The notes: generated from the sequence alone by a model not told the origin. A stretch of 64,000 nucleotides of DNA from Theobroma cacao (GCF_000208745.1 NC_030852.1:24424127-24488126), one strand, 5' to 3'. Positions 9,532 through 22,878 are shown, counted from the first letter of the stretch. A program made the numbers and translations.

Positions 9532-12500
9532 GATTCAAAGCCCAGGACAAAGCTAGAGTTCCAACACTCACTTGTTCTTTGATAAAATCTAGTAATATTC
9601 AATTCCATGCATTTACTTGGGGATGATGATAGTTTAGAATATTGAGGGTCTCTTCCGTCCACGTTAAAAAAGAAAAAGTCTTTTACAGTCAAAGAACCGG
9701 TGCTAATGGCCTTCATATACTTTAAGAGACCTTTAGTCTTGCTTCTTGTTGGCTTTTCTTCAAATTTTCGGTTTTGAAATGAATTAATTAATAAACCATG
9801 GGCTTGGGATTTCAAGACATAATTTTGGTTTTGATTTCTTTGCTACTCAATTGCACTACCTTTTCTATTACTAGAAAAAGAAACAATTTGTTATTATCAA
9901 TTGATGATCATTTAATCATTACAAAATGGCATAGCTATGAAACCATTGCGTTACGGGCTAAAATTTCAAAGTGGCTATTACCATTTTATAATGATTTATG
10001 ATTTATGTGTTGATCGGTTGAATACCGTTTTATATAATAACGGAGCCACGCAGCAATTACAAATTTTGGCAGAGAAACCAATAAATTATTCATTAAATTG
10101 CATAGATAAATGTGCATAGATTTAAAAGATGCATATATCTATACTTTCATGCTATAATATATGATTAGTGACATGTCATATGAGGGTTTTCTTGATCATG
10201 GCATTCAATAGTCATGATCCTAAAATTGGACATGAATTACTTGCTAACCTTGGTTATAGATCATTGTATAGCCTTGTAGGCATGGAAAATTTGTTACTTT
10301 GTGGATCCTTTTTGAAAGAGAAGTAATTGTACATGTGCTTTTGTCATAAAATTAGTTTGTCTATATTTGCTTTGTGATTTTTTGCTTTAATACTTGCATT
10401 TATGAATAAGAAGAACGCATGACTCCTTTTCTGTGATTTATATATTAATGTTATAATGTTTATTTCCCACCGATTAATTAGATACTTTGTTATGTAAGAA
10501 ATAAACATTATTTCAGATAACTTCAAATTAATTGAAGGAGTTATATAATGCCTAGTAATTTGTTAAAATGCTTTTTGTTTATTTGATGGAATGTTTCATA
10601 TATTTCATGATTTGACATAAGCTTTATAGCTAGCTTCGTAAGGTTATACATGGAATTATGATTATTCCTAAAGGCATGAACCATATGGTGGTGATGACTA
10701 TAGTGTCAATGATTAAATAAAGTTATAAGTAAATTATCCACCACTTGAGTTCGCATGAAAGTCTCAAAAGGAGACTATTTAAAAGTTTTGAAACTTTTTT
10801 CTTAAAAAAAAAGGCAATGTCGAGGTATTAAATGTTTGCTAGTAATCTTTCAAGAAGGGTGAGTTGAAGAGTTCTTAGTATGTGTATATATATATATATA
10901 CACCAAATAGGGAAAAGATAAAAGTAAGATAAAATAATTAATATAAATGATAAATATGATAATTGAAATAGAAGGGAATTCTTTAATAAAAGAATTGATA
11001 GCTTTTAAATAAAAAATGATGTTCACGCACTAAAAGTCGAATTTCATCTTTCTTTTGTTTGTTACTCATAATTTTCTAATAGGGGAAACTCAAAGTATGA
11101 AACGTACAGGTGGTGTTCAAGCTTTTGAACGAAAGCTGAAAATGTTGAAAATGGTTGGTAATTTTTTTTTTCTTTTTTATAGTTTTACTACAAATCATGC
11201 TACGAAAAGCCTATGATCGCGTGAAATGGAAGATACGAGTGTTCGGTGCTTGTCTGCCGCCATGCATGCAACGAGGAGAGGTTGTTTGGAGGCCAAGTTT
11301 TGCCAAACACAAAACCCTAGGGCCCTTCAATTTTCAATTGTTTTGGAACTCTACCCCTTATAATTATATGCTTTTAACAGTTTGAGCCTTTGTCCTGGTG
11401 CTTTTGTTTGCATCAATATGATCAGCTGTAAAGGTAGGTAAAATGGGATTCCTAGCAGCCCCAACTTGGCGTCTGGCACAGTTTCTTATGACAGCGGAAG
11501 GCTGGAGTAGGGTTAAGAAAGAAATATAGGACCACTATAGTTTAACAAGTTCAATTTCCATTCAAATTTACTTTGATTGAATAATGTTTGGTGGGTTTGA
11601 TTTAGCTTAGCATGTAGCTTTGACTGAGATTCGGACTTACGTTGGGAATCACGATAATTTTTGGAAAGACTCGCTAACCTAAAACTATAAAATATACATG
11701 CATATATAAATCACTCAGGTCGGAAAATCTTTAAAGAATAATCACTTTATCAATTCAACTAATTCTACTAATCTTGATCTTCTGACAATGTTTAGAGGCA
11801 GTTAACAAATATTTGACCCTCTCATTAATCATGATATATAGTACAAAGTATAAAATTTATTTTTTTGGTACATATATATAATTAGTTGTACTGATTTCTT
11901 CCAAAAACAAAAATTAGTTGAACTGATAGTAATTAAGAAAGATATATGATCATATGTTTGGTTCTCTCCCCTTTTTAATTTTTAAAGTAGTAAAAAAAAG
12001 GCAAAATTAAGTGTATAGATTTAAAGATGTTTGATTTATTTATATATATATATACGTAAATGTATTTATAAAAATTAGCATTTCAGTTGGGGTATGAAAC
12101 CAAACCCAAATCTAATTAAGTTTGGTGGTTGCTTATAAAGTTTGGTTCTTGGGCATATAGACTAAAATAGGAAATAACCCTAGGAAACATGTGAAAGTTG
12201 TAGGCTGCATGGAATCACTAATAAACCTAGCTAGCAGTCATGATTAACAGCAATAAACAGTGGATTAATTTATGATTGTTGGCTATATATCAAGTTTAGA
12301 ACACGAGGTGATGGTATGTTGCTAGAGCTAGATCGGTAGGGTCAACATAAACTTAAAATCGGTTTTGTTTAATGCATTAAACATATTGTTCACATTTTTC
12401 TACTTACATCGGAAATTGAATCACAAGACGCGGGATAGTCGGCTAAGCCATGTGCGTGCTCAAAGTTTCTTTTGTTCGTTAATTAACTTAATTTTTAATT

Positions 12501-13780
12501 TTAGGTAAATTAGTTAGGGTTAAAGTGAGTTAATTAATGAGCATTAATGGGCGAGTATATATGCTACTAATTATCATGCTAAAAAATTATGAAGTGGTAT
12601 GTTCTTAGTGGATGCTTAAAAAATAAAAGCTCACTTTTTAGGAAGACCTTAATTTACTTTAAATTCATTTTTTTATATATTTTGTTTTTAACTTTCATCC
12701 TCAAAATTCGAATATAAAATTTTCAAATTAGAATCTTAAATTCTAATTGTTCAAGTAGCTAGCTCTTTGGGGACTATTATTAAATATGAATTAGATTTGT
12801 TATTATTCAAAGAAAATTATGAATTACCCAGGAAAGAAAAAGAGGTAAGGAAAAAACATGTAATGACAACAACAATCTTTTCTATTATATTTAATTGATT
12901 GAATATATGATTTAGAATGCCTTTAAGTATACATAAATTCAAGTTCACTAGATTTGATATTGCGAACACATGAGAAAGTTTAACCTAATTTTCATAGTCT
13001 AGTTTATATCAGTTCAAAGGATCCAATCATGCAAATAAAGAAAACAATGAGCATGAAACACATGCTCAAGATGTTTTCAATTATTAATTATGCATACCAA
13101 TGTCATTTCCTCTAACTATAGTCAAAGTTTTTTTTTTTATAAAATTATAAGTTTTTTATAAACTCCGTGACACGACTTACAAAATATTCATAGAATTTTG
13201 TAGTTATATATACACTAACCATTAAAATTACCATAGATAAATGTCTTCTTAACTGAACGGCTGGCCTCTTACTTTGTTTTGCATGTATGTTTCAAACATG
13301 TTAATTTACCGACAAACAAATGAATACTAAGATACAAAGACGAATGGGATGTTAGGTTTGTGATGGAAAATTCTAAAAGGGAAATGCCTTAGGAAGAATT
13401 GGTAATTGTCCTTATTTTTTTTATTTAATTCTCATAAAGAGAAGGAGAATTTAATTCAACTCTTCAAATGCGATACATGTATTTATAATTAAATCAAAGA
13501 TTAAGCTACATTCTCATTGTTTTCTGTTTAAGATTAAGAGCATATATATAGTTATGTACCCTAATTTGTACGGGAAAGGAGCTATCTAGTTTAGGGATTC
13601 TACATTCATATGGATGTGAAATTTGTGTAGCTTAAAGTTGGGGTTGAGAATAAGTTTTGGTTTGCGAGTTAGAATTCAAAGAGTTTGAAGGAGAGGGAAA
13701 TTGGTTTGCCTTTACAGAACATGGTCACATGGAACTTTTACTTAGCTATATATGTATATATATTTTATTTTGATAATGAA
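9532..13780. other. Long AT-rich intergenic region
   Basis: No convincing gene on either strand. It contains TA microsatellites (about 10886-10902 and 12042-12054), short chance frames, and at about 11190-11240 a short translation (KAYDRVKW) that resembles a LINE reverse-transcriptase motif in isolation. The part next to 9532 is the promoter side of the peptide locus. Confidence 0.6.
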
Positions 13781-13788
13781 TTGGACAG

Positions 13789-14605
13789 CAGGGCGGAGGG
13801 TAAGCCCACAACGGCCCCCCCCAAAATTTTTAAAAATATTTATTTTTTATATATATTTTATCAATAACCCTTTCAAAATTTTTTAAAAGTTTTATTTATT
13901 ATATATTATTAATGATCCACTCAAAATAAATTTTTTATTTAATAATTAATATAAATAAAAAAATCAAACGACCTTACAAACTTATTTAATTTCACCCTAA
14001 TTTAAGTTTCTCTACACCTCTTTCTTTTTTTCTTTTTCTCTTCTCTTTTGTGTCTTTTTATTTTTATTTTTCTTTTCTTGTAACTCACCATTAAAACACA
14101 CTTTATTCTTAAAAAGAGATTTATGAGCTTGTGAGTTTGAATAAAGAAAGATAGAGATCACTTACCACCATTGTGTAAAATTAAGAAGAGGTAAAATTTT
14201 CTTTTACTTTTTTTTTCTATTTATATTATTTTGACTTTTTCGATTTCTACAGCAACTACAGAAAGAGCTTTTTCAATAATGAAAATTATGAACATAAGAC
14301 TCTAGAACAAAATGGATGATGAGTTTTTTGCAGATAATTTAGTTTGTTATATTGAGAAAGATATTATCAGTTTTTTCAGTACAGAGTTAATAATTGATGA
14401 ATTTGAATCTAAGAAACATCGTCGAGCACAATTTTCTTAGATAACTATTATAAGTTTTTTTTTTATTTACATGTTATATAAAATTATTATCTAATATGAA
14501 TATTTTGATCGTTGATTAAATTCAATATATTAGTTTTAAAAATTTTTAGCTTTTATTTTTTTTTGTCTTTGGCCCCCTAACAAAAATTGGCTAGTTCTGC
14601 CCCTG
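13789..14605. mobile_element. hAT deletion derivative with 8-bp target duplication
   Basis: An 817-bp element beginning CAGGGCGGAGGGTAAGCC and ending GGCTAGTTCTGCCCCTG; the ends are imperfect inverted repeats. It is flanked by TTGGACAG at 13781-13788 and 14606-14613, the 8-bp duplication expected of hAT elements. Only the 3' end of the transposase remains, so the element is non-autonomous. Confidence 0.88.
14246..14440 (+). pseudogene. hAT transposase C-terminal dimerisation domain remnant
   Basis: Translates as STATTERAFSIMKIMNIRL, a stop (TAG), then NKMDDEFFADNLVCYIEKD and onward to RRAQFS and stop. This is the hATC dimerisation region of TTF-type/zinc-finger hAT transposases. One in-frame stop and loss of all upstream domains make it inactive. 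Confidence 0.8.
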
Positions 14606-14879
14606 TTGGACAGTTTATTTACGTGCAGGATGTCTTGCAAATGCATTTCCAGCCCTTGTTATGCTGTCCATGGCAAAGATTAATAATAGTTGCCACTTGG
14701 CATTTAGCCCTGTTGATACAAAAACTCAATCACCTTTCCCAGTATAGACAATAACAGCAGTGAACAACGTCAGTTGCCTTCCAAAAGATCAAAAAGACAC
14801 TCGTGCACAGCCATACAAAGCTGGCCACAACACAGACTCATCAACCCGAACAATGCTAAACCTATTTAATTATTCAATC

Positions 14880-15440
14880 TGAACGTGGCCAATTCCAGCA
14901 TTCTCAATACAGCTCTCGCTATTCCTGATGCTATCTTGCTGGACTACCATCATCATATCCCGTACCCTTTGGACTCCTTTAGCTAATTGATAAGTTAAAC
15001 CATTAACTTCACGAAGCGTATGTTGGATTTGCCGCCTGCTAATCTGAGTTTATAGATTCAATTTACAGCATGAAGTTGAACAATTTCCAAGGAGTGGAAA
15101 TAAGATTGAGTACTCAACTAACAGCATTTACCAAATTGCTCTCCACTAGCAGACAATGAGAATGAGACCATTGTCAGGCGGCAAAGACAATAAGCGTCTC
15201 CCTCATGACCAAAAACTCTGGCATAGTTGGAATCCATAATCCGTATATATATTGTTTTAGAAAATATTATTTTCTCCCTACCTTTGTCGTCACGGAAGAC
15301 ACCTCCTGTGTCACCTTCTCCTGGTCTCCCTTTAGATGAACCGTCAACATTAAATTTCATTAGTAACGACACCCACCCAATGTGCTTCCTTGGCAGCTTG
15401 ATCTGTTGAGGTTACTTCCGTGATTGATGTTATGTCAGTT
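14880..15440 (-). mobile_element. LINE RNase H relic (minus strand)
   Basis: From about 15372 down the translation reads MKFNVDGSSKGRPGEGDTGG, then VFRDDKGREKIIFSK, the start of an RNase H domain with the first catalytic Asp in NVDGSS. A later segment near 15040-14920 reads QIQHTLREVNGLTYQLAKGV, the end of the same domain. The pieces are out of frame with each other. It is a decayed non-LTR retrotransposon fragment. Confidence 0.65.
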
Positions 15441-16071
15441 GGGCATTTGACGTTATACCACCCTGCAACTCTGAACCTAATGATGTCAAAAGCTTGTTCC
15501 GCATCCCAAATTTCTTCTGGTTCCGTTACGATAAAGACTAATCATAGTTCTCCTTTTTAAAGGGTAAATGCTTCCTTTGCTCTCATAGTCATAGGCAGAA
15601 CAACAGTTAAATCGTAGTATATAATTTGCTCAGTAGTTCCTATACGTCACCCTTTTTAGCATTTTCTTATATAATGGAATAAATAGTAAATTATATCATT
15701 TTAGGTTAAGAAACTCTTAAATTATCCACTAAAAAATAAGTAAAAATTTTTTCTGATAGAGAGTCAATAATATATAATTTCAAAGAGATATTGTTATGAT
15801 GAATGATCATCTAATAGATATATTGATTGGTTTTATAATGAAACTGAGAGAGAGTACAGTTTCAGTCTCGATTAATCAACTCCTTAATATCTTGTAGTAA
15901 ATGGGCATTTTCAATAACGATTGGTAAATAGTAATTCGGATTTCCCTTCTCAAATGAAAATAGAAAATGGTTCAGGAGGGTCCAATACCCACTTAAAAAA
16001 AGGTTAGCTGTTGGGTTAAAGGCAGCATAATGCTGGATCCAAAAATGAGAGCTGAATCCGACGCAAAGGAA
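15441..16071. other. Intergenic, upstream flank of CTF4 gene
   Basis: AT-rich, no gene seen. Its right end grades into the CTF4 promoter. Confidence 0.5.
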
Positions 16072-16135
16072 GGCCCATAGGCCCCAAACAACAAAGCAAA
16101 TATTCTAGGCTGAACCTAATGAAAAGGGCGGCCCA
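16072..16135 (+). promoter_or_regulatory. Paired site II (GGCCCA) elements
   Basis: GGCCCA at 16072-16077 and 16130-16135 (TGGGCC on the other strand) sit in two near-identical short blocks (GGCCCATAGGCCCC and GGCCCACAGGCCCC). Site II motifs bound by TCP factors are common in promoters of plant proliferation and replication genes. Confidence 0.45.
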
Positions 16136-16191
16136 CAGGCCCCATACGACGATAACCAGTGTCTTCGCTTCCTTCAATTTCCCCATTCTTA

Positions 16192-16227
16192 CCCGCGAAA
16201 TCCAAAATGCACGACTTCATTTCCCGC
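16192..16227 (+). promoter_or_regulatory. Two E2F-like sites upstream of CTF4
   Basis: CCCGCGAAA at 16192-16200 (TTTCGCGGG on the other strand) and TTTCCCGC at 16220-16227 match the plant E2F consensus TTTSSCGS. They lie 130-165 bases upstream of the CTF4/WDHD1 ATG, as expected for a gene expressed at G1/S. Confidence 0.55.
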
Positions 16228-16355
16228 CAAAGAAAAACAACCCAAGCCAAAACCAGATCCACTTTACTCGACTGTAAACTGAAAAGCACCAGCACAAGCA
16301 GAGAACAAAAAAAGCGCCAAAACCCTCCATTTCCACCACCCCCAAAGCCTCCGCC

Positions 16356-19300
16356 ATGAAAATCAAATCACTGAAACTAAGGGAAGCCCACAAGGGAAGT
16401 GCCAATGCCTCATTCTGCTCCATCTTGTGGGACCTCAATGCCCACCATTTGGTGACTGCTTCGTCATCTGAACCCTCTATTTCTATTCACGATCCTCTTC
16501 TCCCTTCCAATCCGCCGCGGGTTCTTCGCCACCACCGCGATGGGGTCACCGCCTTGGCTCTCAGCCCCAACTCTACTTGTCTTTCCTCTGGATCTATTGA
16601 TCATTCCGTTAAGCTTTATAAATTCCCTGGTATTCATTTCTTTGTTTTTCTTTTTAAGTTTTTCTGAGTTTGTTTTTTAGAGATGGGTAGCTCTTTCTTT
16701 CCTACTCTCTTTTGATATGAGTATTTGTTGTAATTAAGAAATATTTGGTTTAATGGGTAGAATTTGGTTTGGTTTGCTTGATAATGTCTGAAAAAGTTGA
16801 AATTGTTTTGGGATTTTATTTTGCGTTTTGAAATTTAATGTAACCCCCCTTTATTCGTTTTTGTATTTTCTATTTCATTTTCTTGTTGCAATTTTGTTTG
16901 TGGTAGGTTTCTCAACTGGTTAGAAATTTATTTGATTTCTTAGAACAACTTCAAATAGGTTTAAGATAGAATTTTGTTTCTTGGCGTAAAGTTTCTCACT
17001 TAAGACTTAAAAAGTTAGATTATTGTAGGTTCTTGAAAGGATTGTTTGCTCCCTTTATGTGAAATCTTTTTCTCTTAATTTCATAGTGCTGCTGTTATCT
17101 CTAGACATCAGTTAACTTATTTGAACTGGATTATTAAATGGTTTTATATTTCCAGTACACACAAACACACATGTTCTCTTATTACCCAATATCCTTGACT
17201 ATTTCTTTAGCTATGGAAAATTTCAATTATCCATCTAAATTATTCAATGCAGGACAAAACTTCCTTTTCCCCTTCTTCTTGTCCCTCCTTTTCGTTTTCA
17301 CTTCTTGTTCTGTTGTTATTCTTGCCTGACTAAAATTTAATGGTCCTTTTTGTCAGGTGGAGAGTTTGAGACTAATATCACCAGGTTCACACTGCCAATT
17401 CGTGCACTTGCCTTTAACAAATCAGGGAGCATGCTGGCAGCTGCTGGTGATGATGAGGGCATTAAACTTATTAATACAATTGATGGTTCAATTGCTAGGG
17501 TTCTTAAAGGGCATAGAGGACCTGTCACAGGCTTAGCTTTTGATCCAAATGGAGAGTACTTGGCATCAATTGATTCCATTGGAACTGTCATATATTGGGA
17601 ACTCCAGTCTGGAAGAACATTATATACCCTCAAAGGTGTAGCTCCTGACACTGGCTCAGATACTTCGATTTTAAATGTTCTTAGCTGGAGTCCTGATGGT
17701 GAGACCTTAGCTGTCCCTGGTTTAAAAAATGACATAGTGATGTATGATAGGGACACGGCAGAAAAGCTGTTTACCTTGAGAGGTGATCATACACAGCCTA
17801 TATGTTTCATGTCTTGGTCACCTAATGGGAAGTACATGGCTACTTCTAGTTTGGATAAGCAAATTTTGATCTGGGATGTTAACCGGAAGCAGGATATTGA
17901 CAGGCAGAAATTTGACGACAGAATATGTTGTATGGCATGGAAGCCTATTGGAAATGCACTGGCTGTCATTGATGTCATGGGAAAGTATGGAGTGTGGGAA
18001 TCAGTTGTTCCTTCCTCAATGAAGTCTCCTACAGAAGACATTCCTAGCTCTCGATCAAAGAACAGTAACGGGCTGCTCTTTTTTGATGAGGAGGATGAGG
18101 AGGATCAGGAGCTTAGCATGTCAGGTAGTTTAAGTGATCTTGGTGAGGATAGCCATGGTGAGTCTGAACCTCCTAGCAGAAAAAGATTGCGGAAACAGTC
18201 TGTAATTGATGATGATCAGCATGAAGATGTTTATAATGAGTTAAACTTGTGTACAAAAACTGAATACCGGAAAAAAGTGCATCGTATTAACAAGGAAAGT
18301 TCAGATAAAGAAAGAGATGGATCAAGAAGCATGATGACATTTAGGCCAAAAATGCAGGAGGCTTTTCAGCCAGGTTCTACTCCACCACAGCCTGGAAAAA
18401 GGAATTTCTTGTGCTACAATATGCTTGGAAGTATAACTACAATTAAACACGATGAATATTCCCATATAGAGGTATTTCTTCCTGCCTTTTAATTCAATGC
18501 TTGCTTCACCATGTCCTTTCTTTTTTTTTGTGTGAGAAGTGGTTTGTGGATGTATAATTAGGCATTCTTTTTGTGGTTTTATTACAAATTGAAGTTTGCA
18601 AGTAGTGAAAGAAATGCACGTCTCTTCTTCTGTTATGTGCTGATATTATATGCATGTTTGATGCAGATAGATTTTCATGATACTAGCACAGGTCCACGAG
18701 TTCCACCAATGACTGATTATTATGGTTTCACAATGGCTTCACTCAATGAAAATGGAAGTGTTTTTGCAAATCCATGCAAGGGCGAGAAGAACATGAGTAC
18801 CCTCATGTATCGACCATTTAGCAGCTGGGCAAATAACAGTGAGGTTAGAGCAGTTACCTTCTCAAAACAATCTGTTTTCATGCTTTGCTTTTATGTGTTA
18901 GTTTAGATATGCATGTTCTTATCTTTGTAAATGTTCACGTCAGTGCATTTGATGTGAAGTTTCACAACATGATGACTTTTGGTACATATTGTGAACTCAG
19001 TGGTACATGCGATTTGAAGGTGAAGAAGTAAAAGCAGTTGCACTTGGTGGCACTTGGGTAGCTGCAGTGACAAGTCTTAATTTTCTTCGCATCTACACTG
19101 ATGGTGGTTTGCAGGTTTGTCTACTTAACACTGTTTATTTAATGCTTTATGATATGATTGTTGTGTTAAGATGATTCAACTTGTTATAGCCTCCCGAATT
19201 TTCATTATAGGGATGGTAATTCCATCATTTCATAATTAGTTTATATTTGCATATCGGAGATAGCTGAAATGAAGTAATTCATCTATAATCTAACAAATAG

Positions 19301-22074
19301 AAAGGGTCTGTTTGAATAAGTGAGGCCACTAGTGGTAATACTTAACTGGTTGGGTGGTTTAAGTTTGGCTTAAAAAGCTTCGTGAATAACAACAAATATT
19401 TTGAAGAAAACCCCAACAAAAGGAAAAAAATAAAAGAGAGGTTTAAGTCATTTCTTTCCCCTTTCCCACTTCTTAGTTTTGCCCATTTTCAGGGAACAGA
19501 AAAGAGTCAAATAGTGATTGCAAAGCTTGATATGGACAATGATTAAACAGATTTTGATTCATTCTATACCAAACATTTCAGAGGATGTAGCTTGCTGTGT
19601 TTATCAAATTGATGGTAGCTCATAGATTTTAGCGGTTTGTGTTGATATCTAACCACAATAATGGATGGCAACTCTTGTGCAAAATTTGTGTTGGTTTGCA
19701 ATTGCTAAGACTAGCTAATAGATGAATAAGTCAAATGAAAGAAGCAGAAAAGGGATGGTGGCGACCAGTGTATGCTTCGTTGTTTAGGCAATGGTTTTTA
19801 ATCAGAAAGCTAGTTATAAATAGTCTTCATAACTGAGGGTTTTGGTTTTATGCCTGTGCTCATCTTTTTTTCTAATGAACTTTATTGCAGAAACATATTC
19901 TCTCACTTAATGGGCCCGTGGTGACTGCAGCAGGCTTCAAAGATGAGCTAGCAATTGTTACCCATATTTCTGATTGTCTTCCATCTAATGAGCAGGTGTG
20001 TTACTATTGCTATGGGTTCTGTTACTTGGTACATAACTCAATAACGCCACTAGTATCAACATAGTAATATCTAAATCGATCCAACAACCTTGGTGACCAG
20101 AAATTTTTGGCAAATTAGTTAGAAGCTTTTTCTGAGCTCAGTACTTCATATGATAAGATTCTTTGTATTTAAACATGCAGATGCTGGAGTTTAGAATATT
20201 CAACATATCTAAAGGGACCCAACCCTTCAAAGGTCATCTTCCGCTAACTCCTGGTTCATACCTAACATGGTTTGGGTTTACTGAAGAAGGCCAGTTAAGC
20301 TCTTATGATTCTAAGGTATTCTGAACTCTGTTTTCAAGTTATCATAATTACTGCATTTCTTTTGGATATTGAATCTTGAAAAAATATGCAGGGTGTGCTA
20401 CGGGTTTTTACAAGCCAATATGGTGGCAATTGGCTTCCTCTTTTCAGGTTTAATATTCTTCTTTTAAAGATACAGAACAATTCTCGTAATTAATACAGCA
20501 TATTACTACTTTAAATTTTGCAATATGCATGTAATAAATGTGCATTGTTCTTTGCAGTGCAAGCAAAGAGAGGAAGTCTGGTGAAAACTATTGGGTGGTT
20601 GGGTTGAATGTGAGCAAGTTGTTCTGTATTGTTTGTAAAAATCCAGATTCTTTCCCACAGGTAATAGCTCATCATCTCCACTTCTGCTTTTTGTGTTTAA
20701 ACCAGTGCTTTATGGCCATTCTCTCCTGTTCAGGTGCTCCCTAAACCGGTTCTTACTCTGCTAAACCTGTCCTTTCCTCTTGCATCCTCTGATCTCGGAG
20801 AAGAAGCCCTTGAAAATGAGTTTATGCTGAACAACCTGCATCTCTCACAGGTACTGTCCCCATTATATATTTATTATTTATTTTTGGCTTTTCACGCTGT
20901 TATCAGTTAAGAAAGTACTTTTCCTTTCGTGCAGTTTTTGAGCAATAACTCTCTCTTATTATCTGGACGATTGATTTGCTTCAGATTTTTCTCCTCTTGT
21001 TAACTTATATGGAAGGTTCCCAACTTTTAATTAGGGCAGTTTGGTAGCTAACTTTTTAGATGTATAAACCTTGCAGATTCAAAAAAGAATAGAAGTGATG
21101 GCTGATGAAGGCTTGGACACCACTCCTCTTGATGATGAGGCTTTTGACATAGAGGCAGCGCAAGATAGATGCATCTTCAGGCTCATTGCATCTTGCTGCA
21201 ATGGTGAGTCTTTAAAATTTATAGAAACCCTTTCATCAGATGCACTCTTTTTCCTTGCTTACACTTTGCATTATCTGACTTCTGAAAAAAATGAAGTATA
21301 TTCTAACCAGTTAAACTTGTTTGTGGCGGTTCTTGCAGGTGACAAACTTGTTAGAGCTACTGAACTTGTGAAGCTTTTATCAGTTGAAAAATCAGTTAGA
21401 GGCGCCATACAGCTTGCCACTGCTCTGAAGCTTCCTATTTTGGCAGAACGATTCAACAATATACTCGAGGTAAGCCCTTTCATCTAAACAGATCTGACTT
21501 CTTTAAAAGTGCTAGCTAAAATTGTATCCTGATGTATTTTCTTATACCTTTCTATAAACAGGAAAGATTGCAAAGTAAAACTGAGGTTTTAAAAACCTCT
21601 CTCCCCAGATCAAAGCATGACCGTAACGTTAAAGCAGATGTTGCTGCCAGCATGGCCTTAACTGCAACTGAAAGAAGTGAGATTTCAGAACCAACTTTTT
21701 CATCATCTTCAGCTAAACTCTCAGCCCCACTTCTTATAAAGAAAGTAAAATCTTCGGATAGAGTTAAATTTGGAAAGCCAAAAACAGATGGTGATCAAAC
21801 TGCATGTTTAGAGGACAGCAGGGAGGTGAACGACGCAGGGAAGAATGCTGGCCCTAGCCAGGTGAAGAACTTACAAACTCAACGCCCTTCTAATCCATTT
21901 TTGAAGTTGCCGAATAATCAGGAAGAAAAGAAGGTTGAGGAGGTGATGTCTGAATCACAGTCACAGGGTCCATCCAATCCCTTTTTCAAGTCTTCAAACA
22001 AGGTCAGGGAAGCAACAGGGATACAGCAATCTCACCGTCCTTCTAATCCATTTTTGAAGTCGACAGCCAAGTGA
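16356..22074 (+). CDS. CTF4/WDHD1 (AND-1) replisome WD40 protein
   Basis: Twelve exons, 988 residues: 16356-16629, 17357-18471, 18667-18843, 19001-19114, 19891-19995, 20181-20315, 20392-20447, 20558-20660, 20734-20850, 21077-21203, 21339-21469, 21562-22074; all introns GT-AG with matching phases. The N-terminal ~320 residues form WD40 repeats (e.g. GPVTGLAFDPNGEYLASIDS, QPICFMSWSPNGKYMATSS). An acidic stretch and basic cluster (SRKRLRK) follow, then the conserved middle SepB/Mcl1 domain (from about residue 435: RNFLCYNMLGSITT... WYMRFEGEEVKAVALGGTWV). The family trimer links the CMG helicase to DNA polymerase alpha and supports sister-chromatid cohesion; the Arabidopsis homologue is also reported as a chromatin factor (EOL1). 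The C terminus lacks an obvious HMG box and instead carries three NPF-containing repeats. Family assignment is firm; gene naming is by homology only. Confidence 0.92.
21883..22071 (+). repeat. Three RPSNPFLK-type repeats in the CTF4 C terminus
   Basis: The last exon encodes QRPSNPFLKLPNN, QGPSNPFFKSSNK and HRPSNPFLKSTAK, each separated by a Gln/Glu-rich spacer, the last ending at the stop codon. The DNA is also similar between the first and third units. Confidence 0.85.
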
Positions 22075-22870
22075 AGTTCTGTTAGTTCCACAAGAAACAT
22101 GGGCCAATTCAGGCAAAAGAGAAAGGGGAAACAGGCATCATCAGGCACAACCTAGGAGTATTTATGTGTCAGAATGTAGGGAAGAAATGCCTACTCTACA
22201 AACGCAAACTACATTACTTTGTTGGTAGGCCAAAAAAGAAAAAAAAAAGGGTTGGCTTCTAGTCTCTGTAATTAAGAAGTGCATTTCAGAAGCAGCAGCC
22301 TATTTGTTTCTTCAAGCAGTAACCATTATAATAATCACAGTATGTTGTTTTTCATTAATCACAAAAGCAAGAAATGTCATTGTCTTAGTTTACAGTAAAA
22401 TCCTTGAAATCCAAGTGACCATCAAAGCAAACAAGCTAGCTTGGATTGTACTTACTTTACATGACAGCTGATTCATTGAACGCACCTTTCTCTATAGTTG
22501 TCTATTAAGTTACAGAGATTGTCCCCATTGAATGACTAGGATTTTTTTTTCTAAAGGTAATATTAATTTGTTTGATTTTCTATTTTCACAAATAGTAAGA
22601 AGGTAATAATTGTGAATGTCGGCTAATTTGATCTGACTACTGAACATTTTAATATTTTTTATTAATAATATTAATAAAAAAACATTTTTACTCATTCTCT
22701 TATCTTAAATAGCAAGCCTAAATAACTCTCCTATAAAATAGAACTTTCACCAAACAAAATGAATGGCTAGCAATTTATGCTGTAAAAGTAAATAAAAACA
22801 AAACAAAATGGTCTATACTCAAAATTATAAGGACAGAGTTGTAATTTCCTGACACAACCCACCGCCCTTT
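22075..22870. other. CTF4 3' UTR and intergenic spacer
   Basis: Immediate downstream sequence is the probable 3' UTR. The rest is AT-rich with no gene seen. Confidence 0.5.
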
Positions 22871-22878
22871 TGACGTCA
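22871..22878 (+). promoter_or_regulatory. Palindromic TGACGTCA (bZIP C-box/CRE) upstream of RING gene
   Basis: A perfect 8-bp TGACGTCA, 129 bases before the ATG at 23007. TGA/HY5-type bZIP factors bind this core. Confidence 0.4.

Noticed and set aside
11155..11385. Frame containing KAYDRVKW, like a LINE reverse-transcriptase motif
   Set aside because: Only about nine residues match; flanking sequence shows no other reverse-transcriptase motif, so it is noted but not called as an element.
17337..17756. 139-codon minus-strand frame
   Set aside because: It is antisense to the WD40 exon of CTF4, which has clear domain support.
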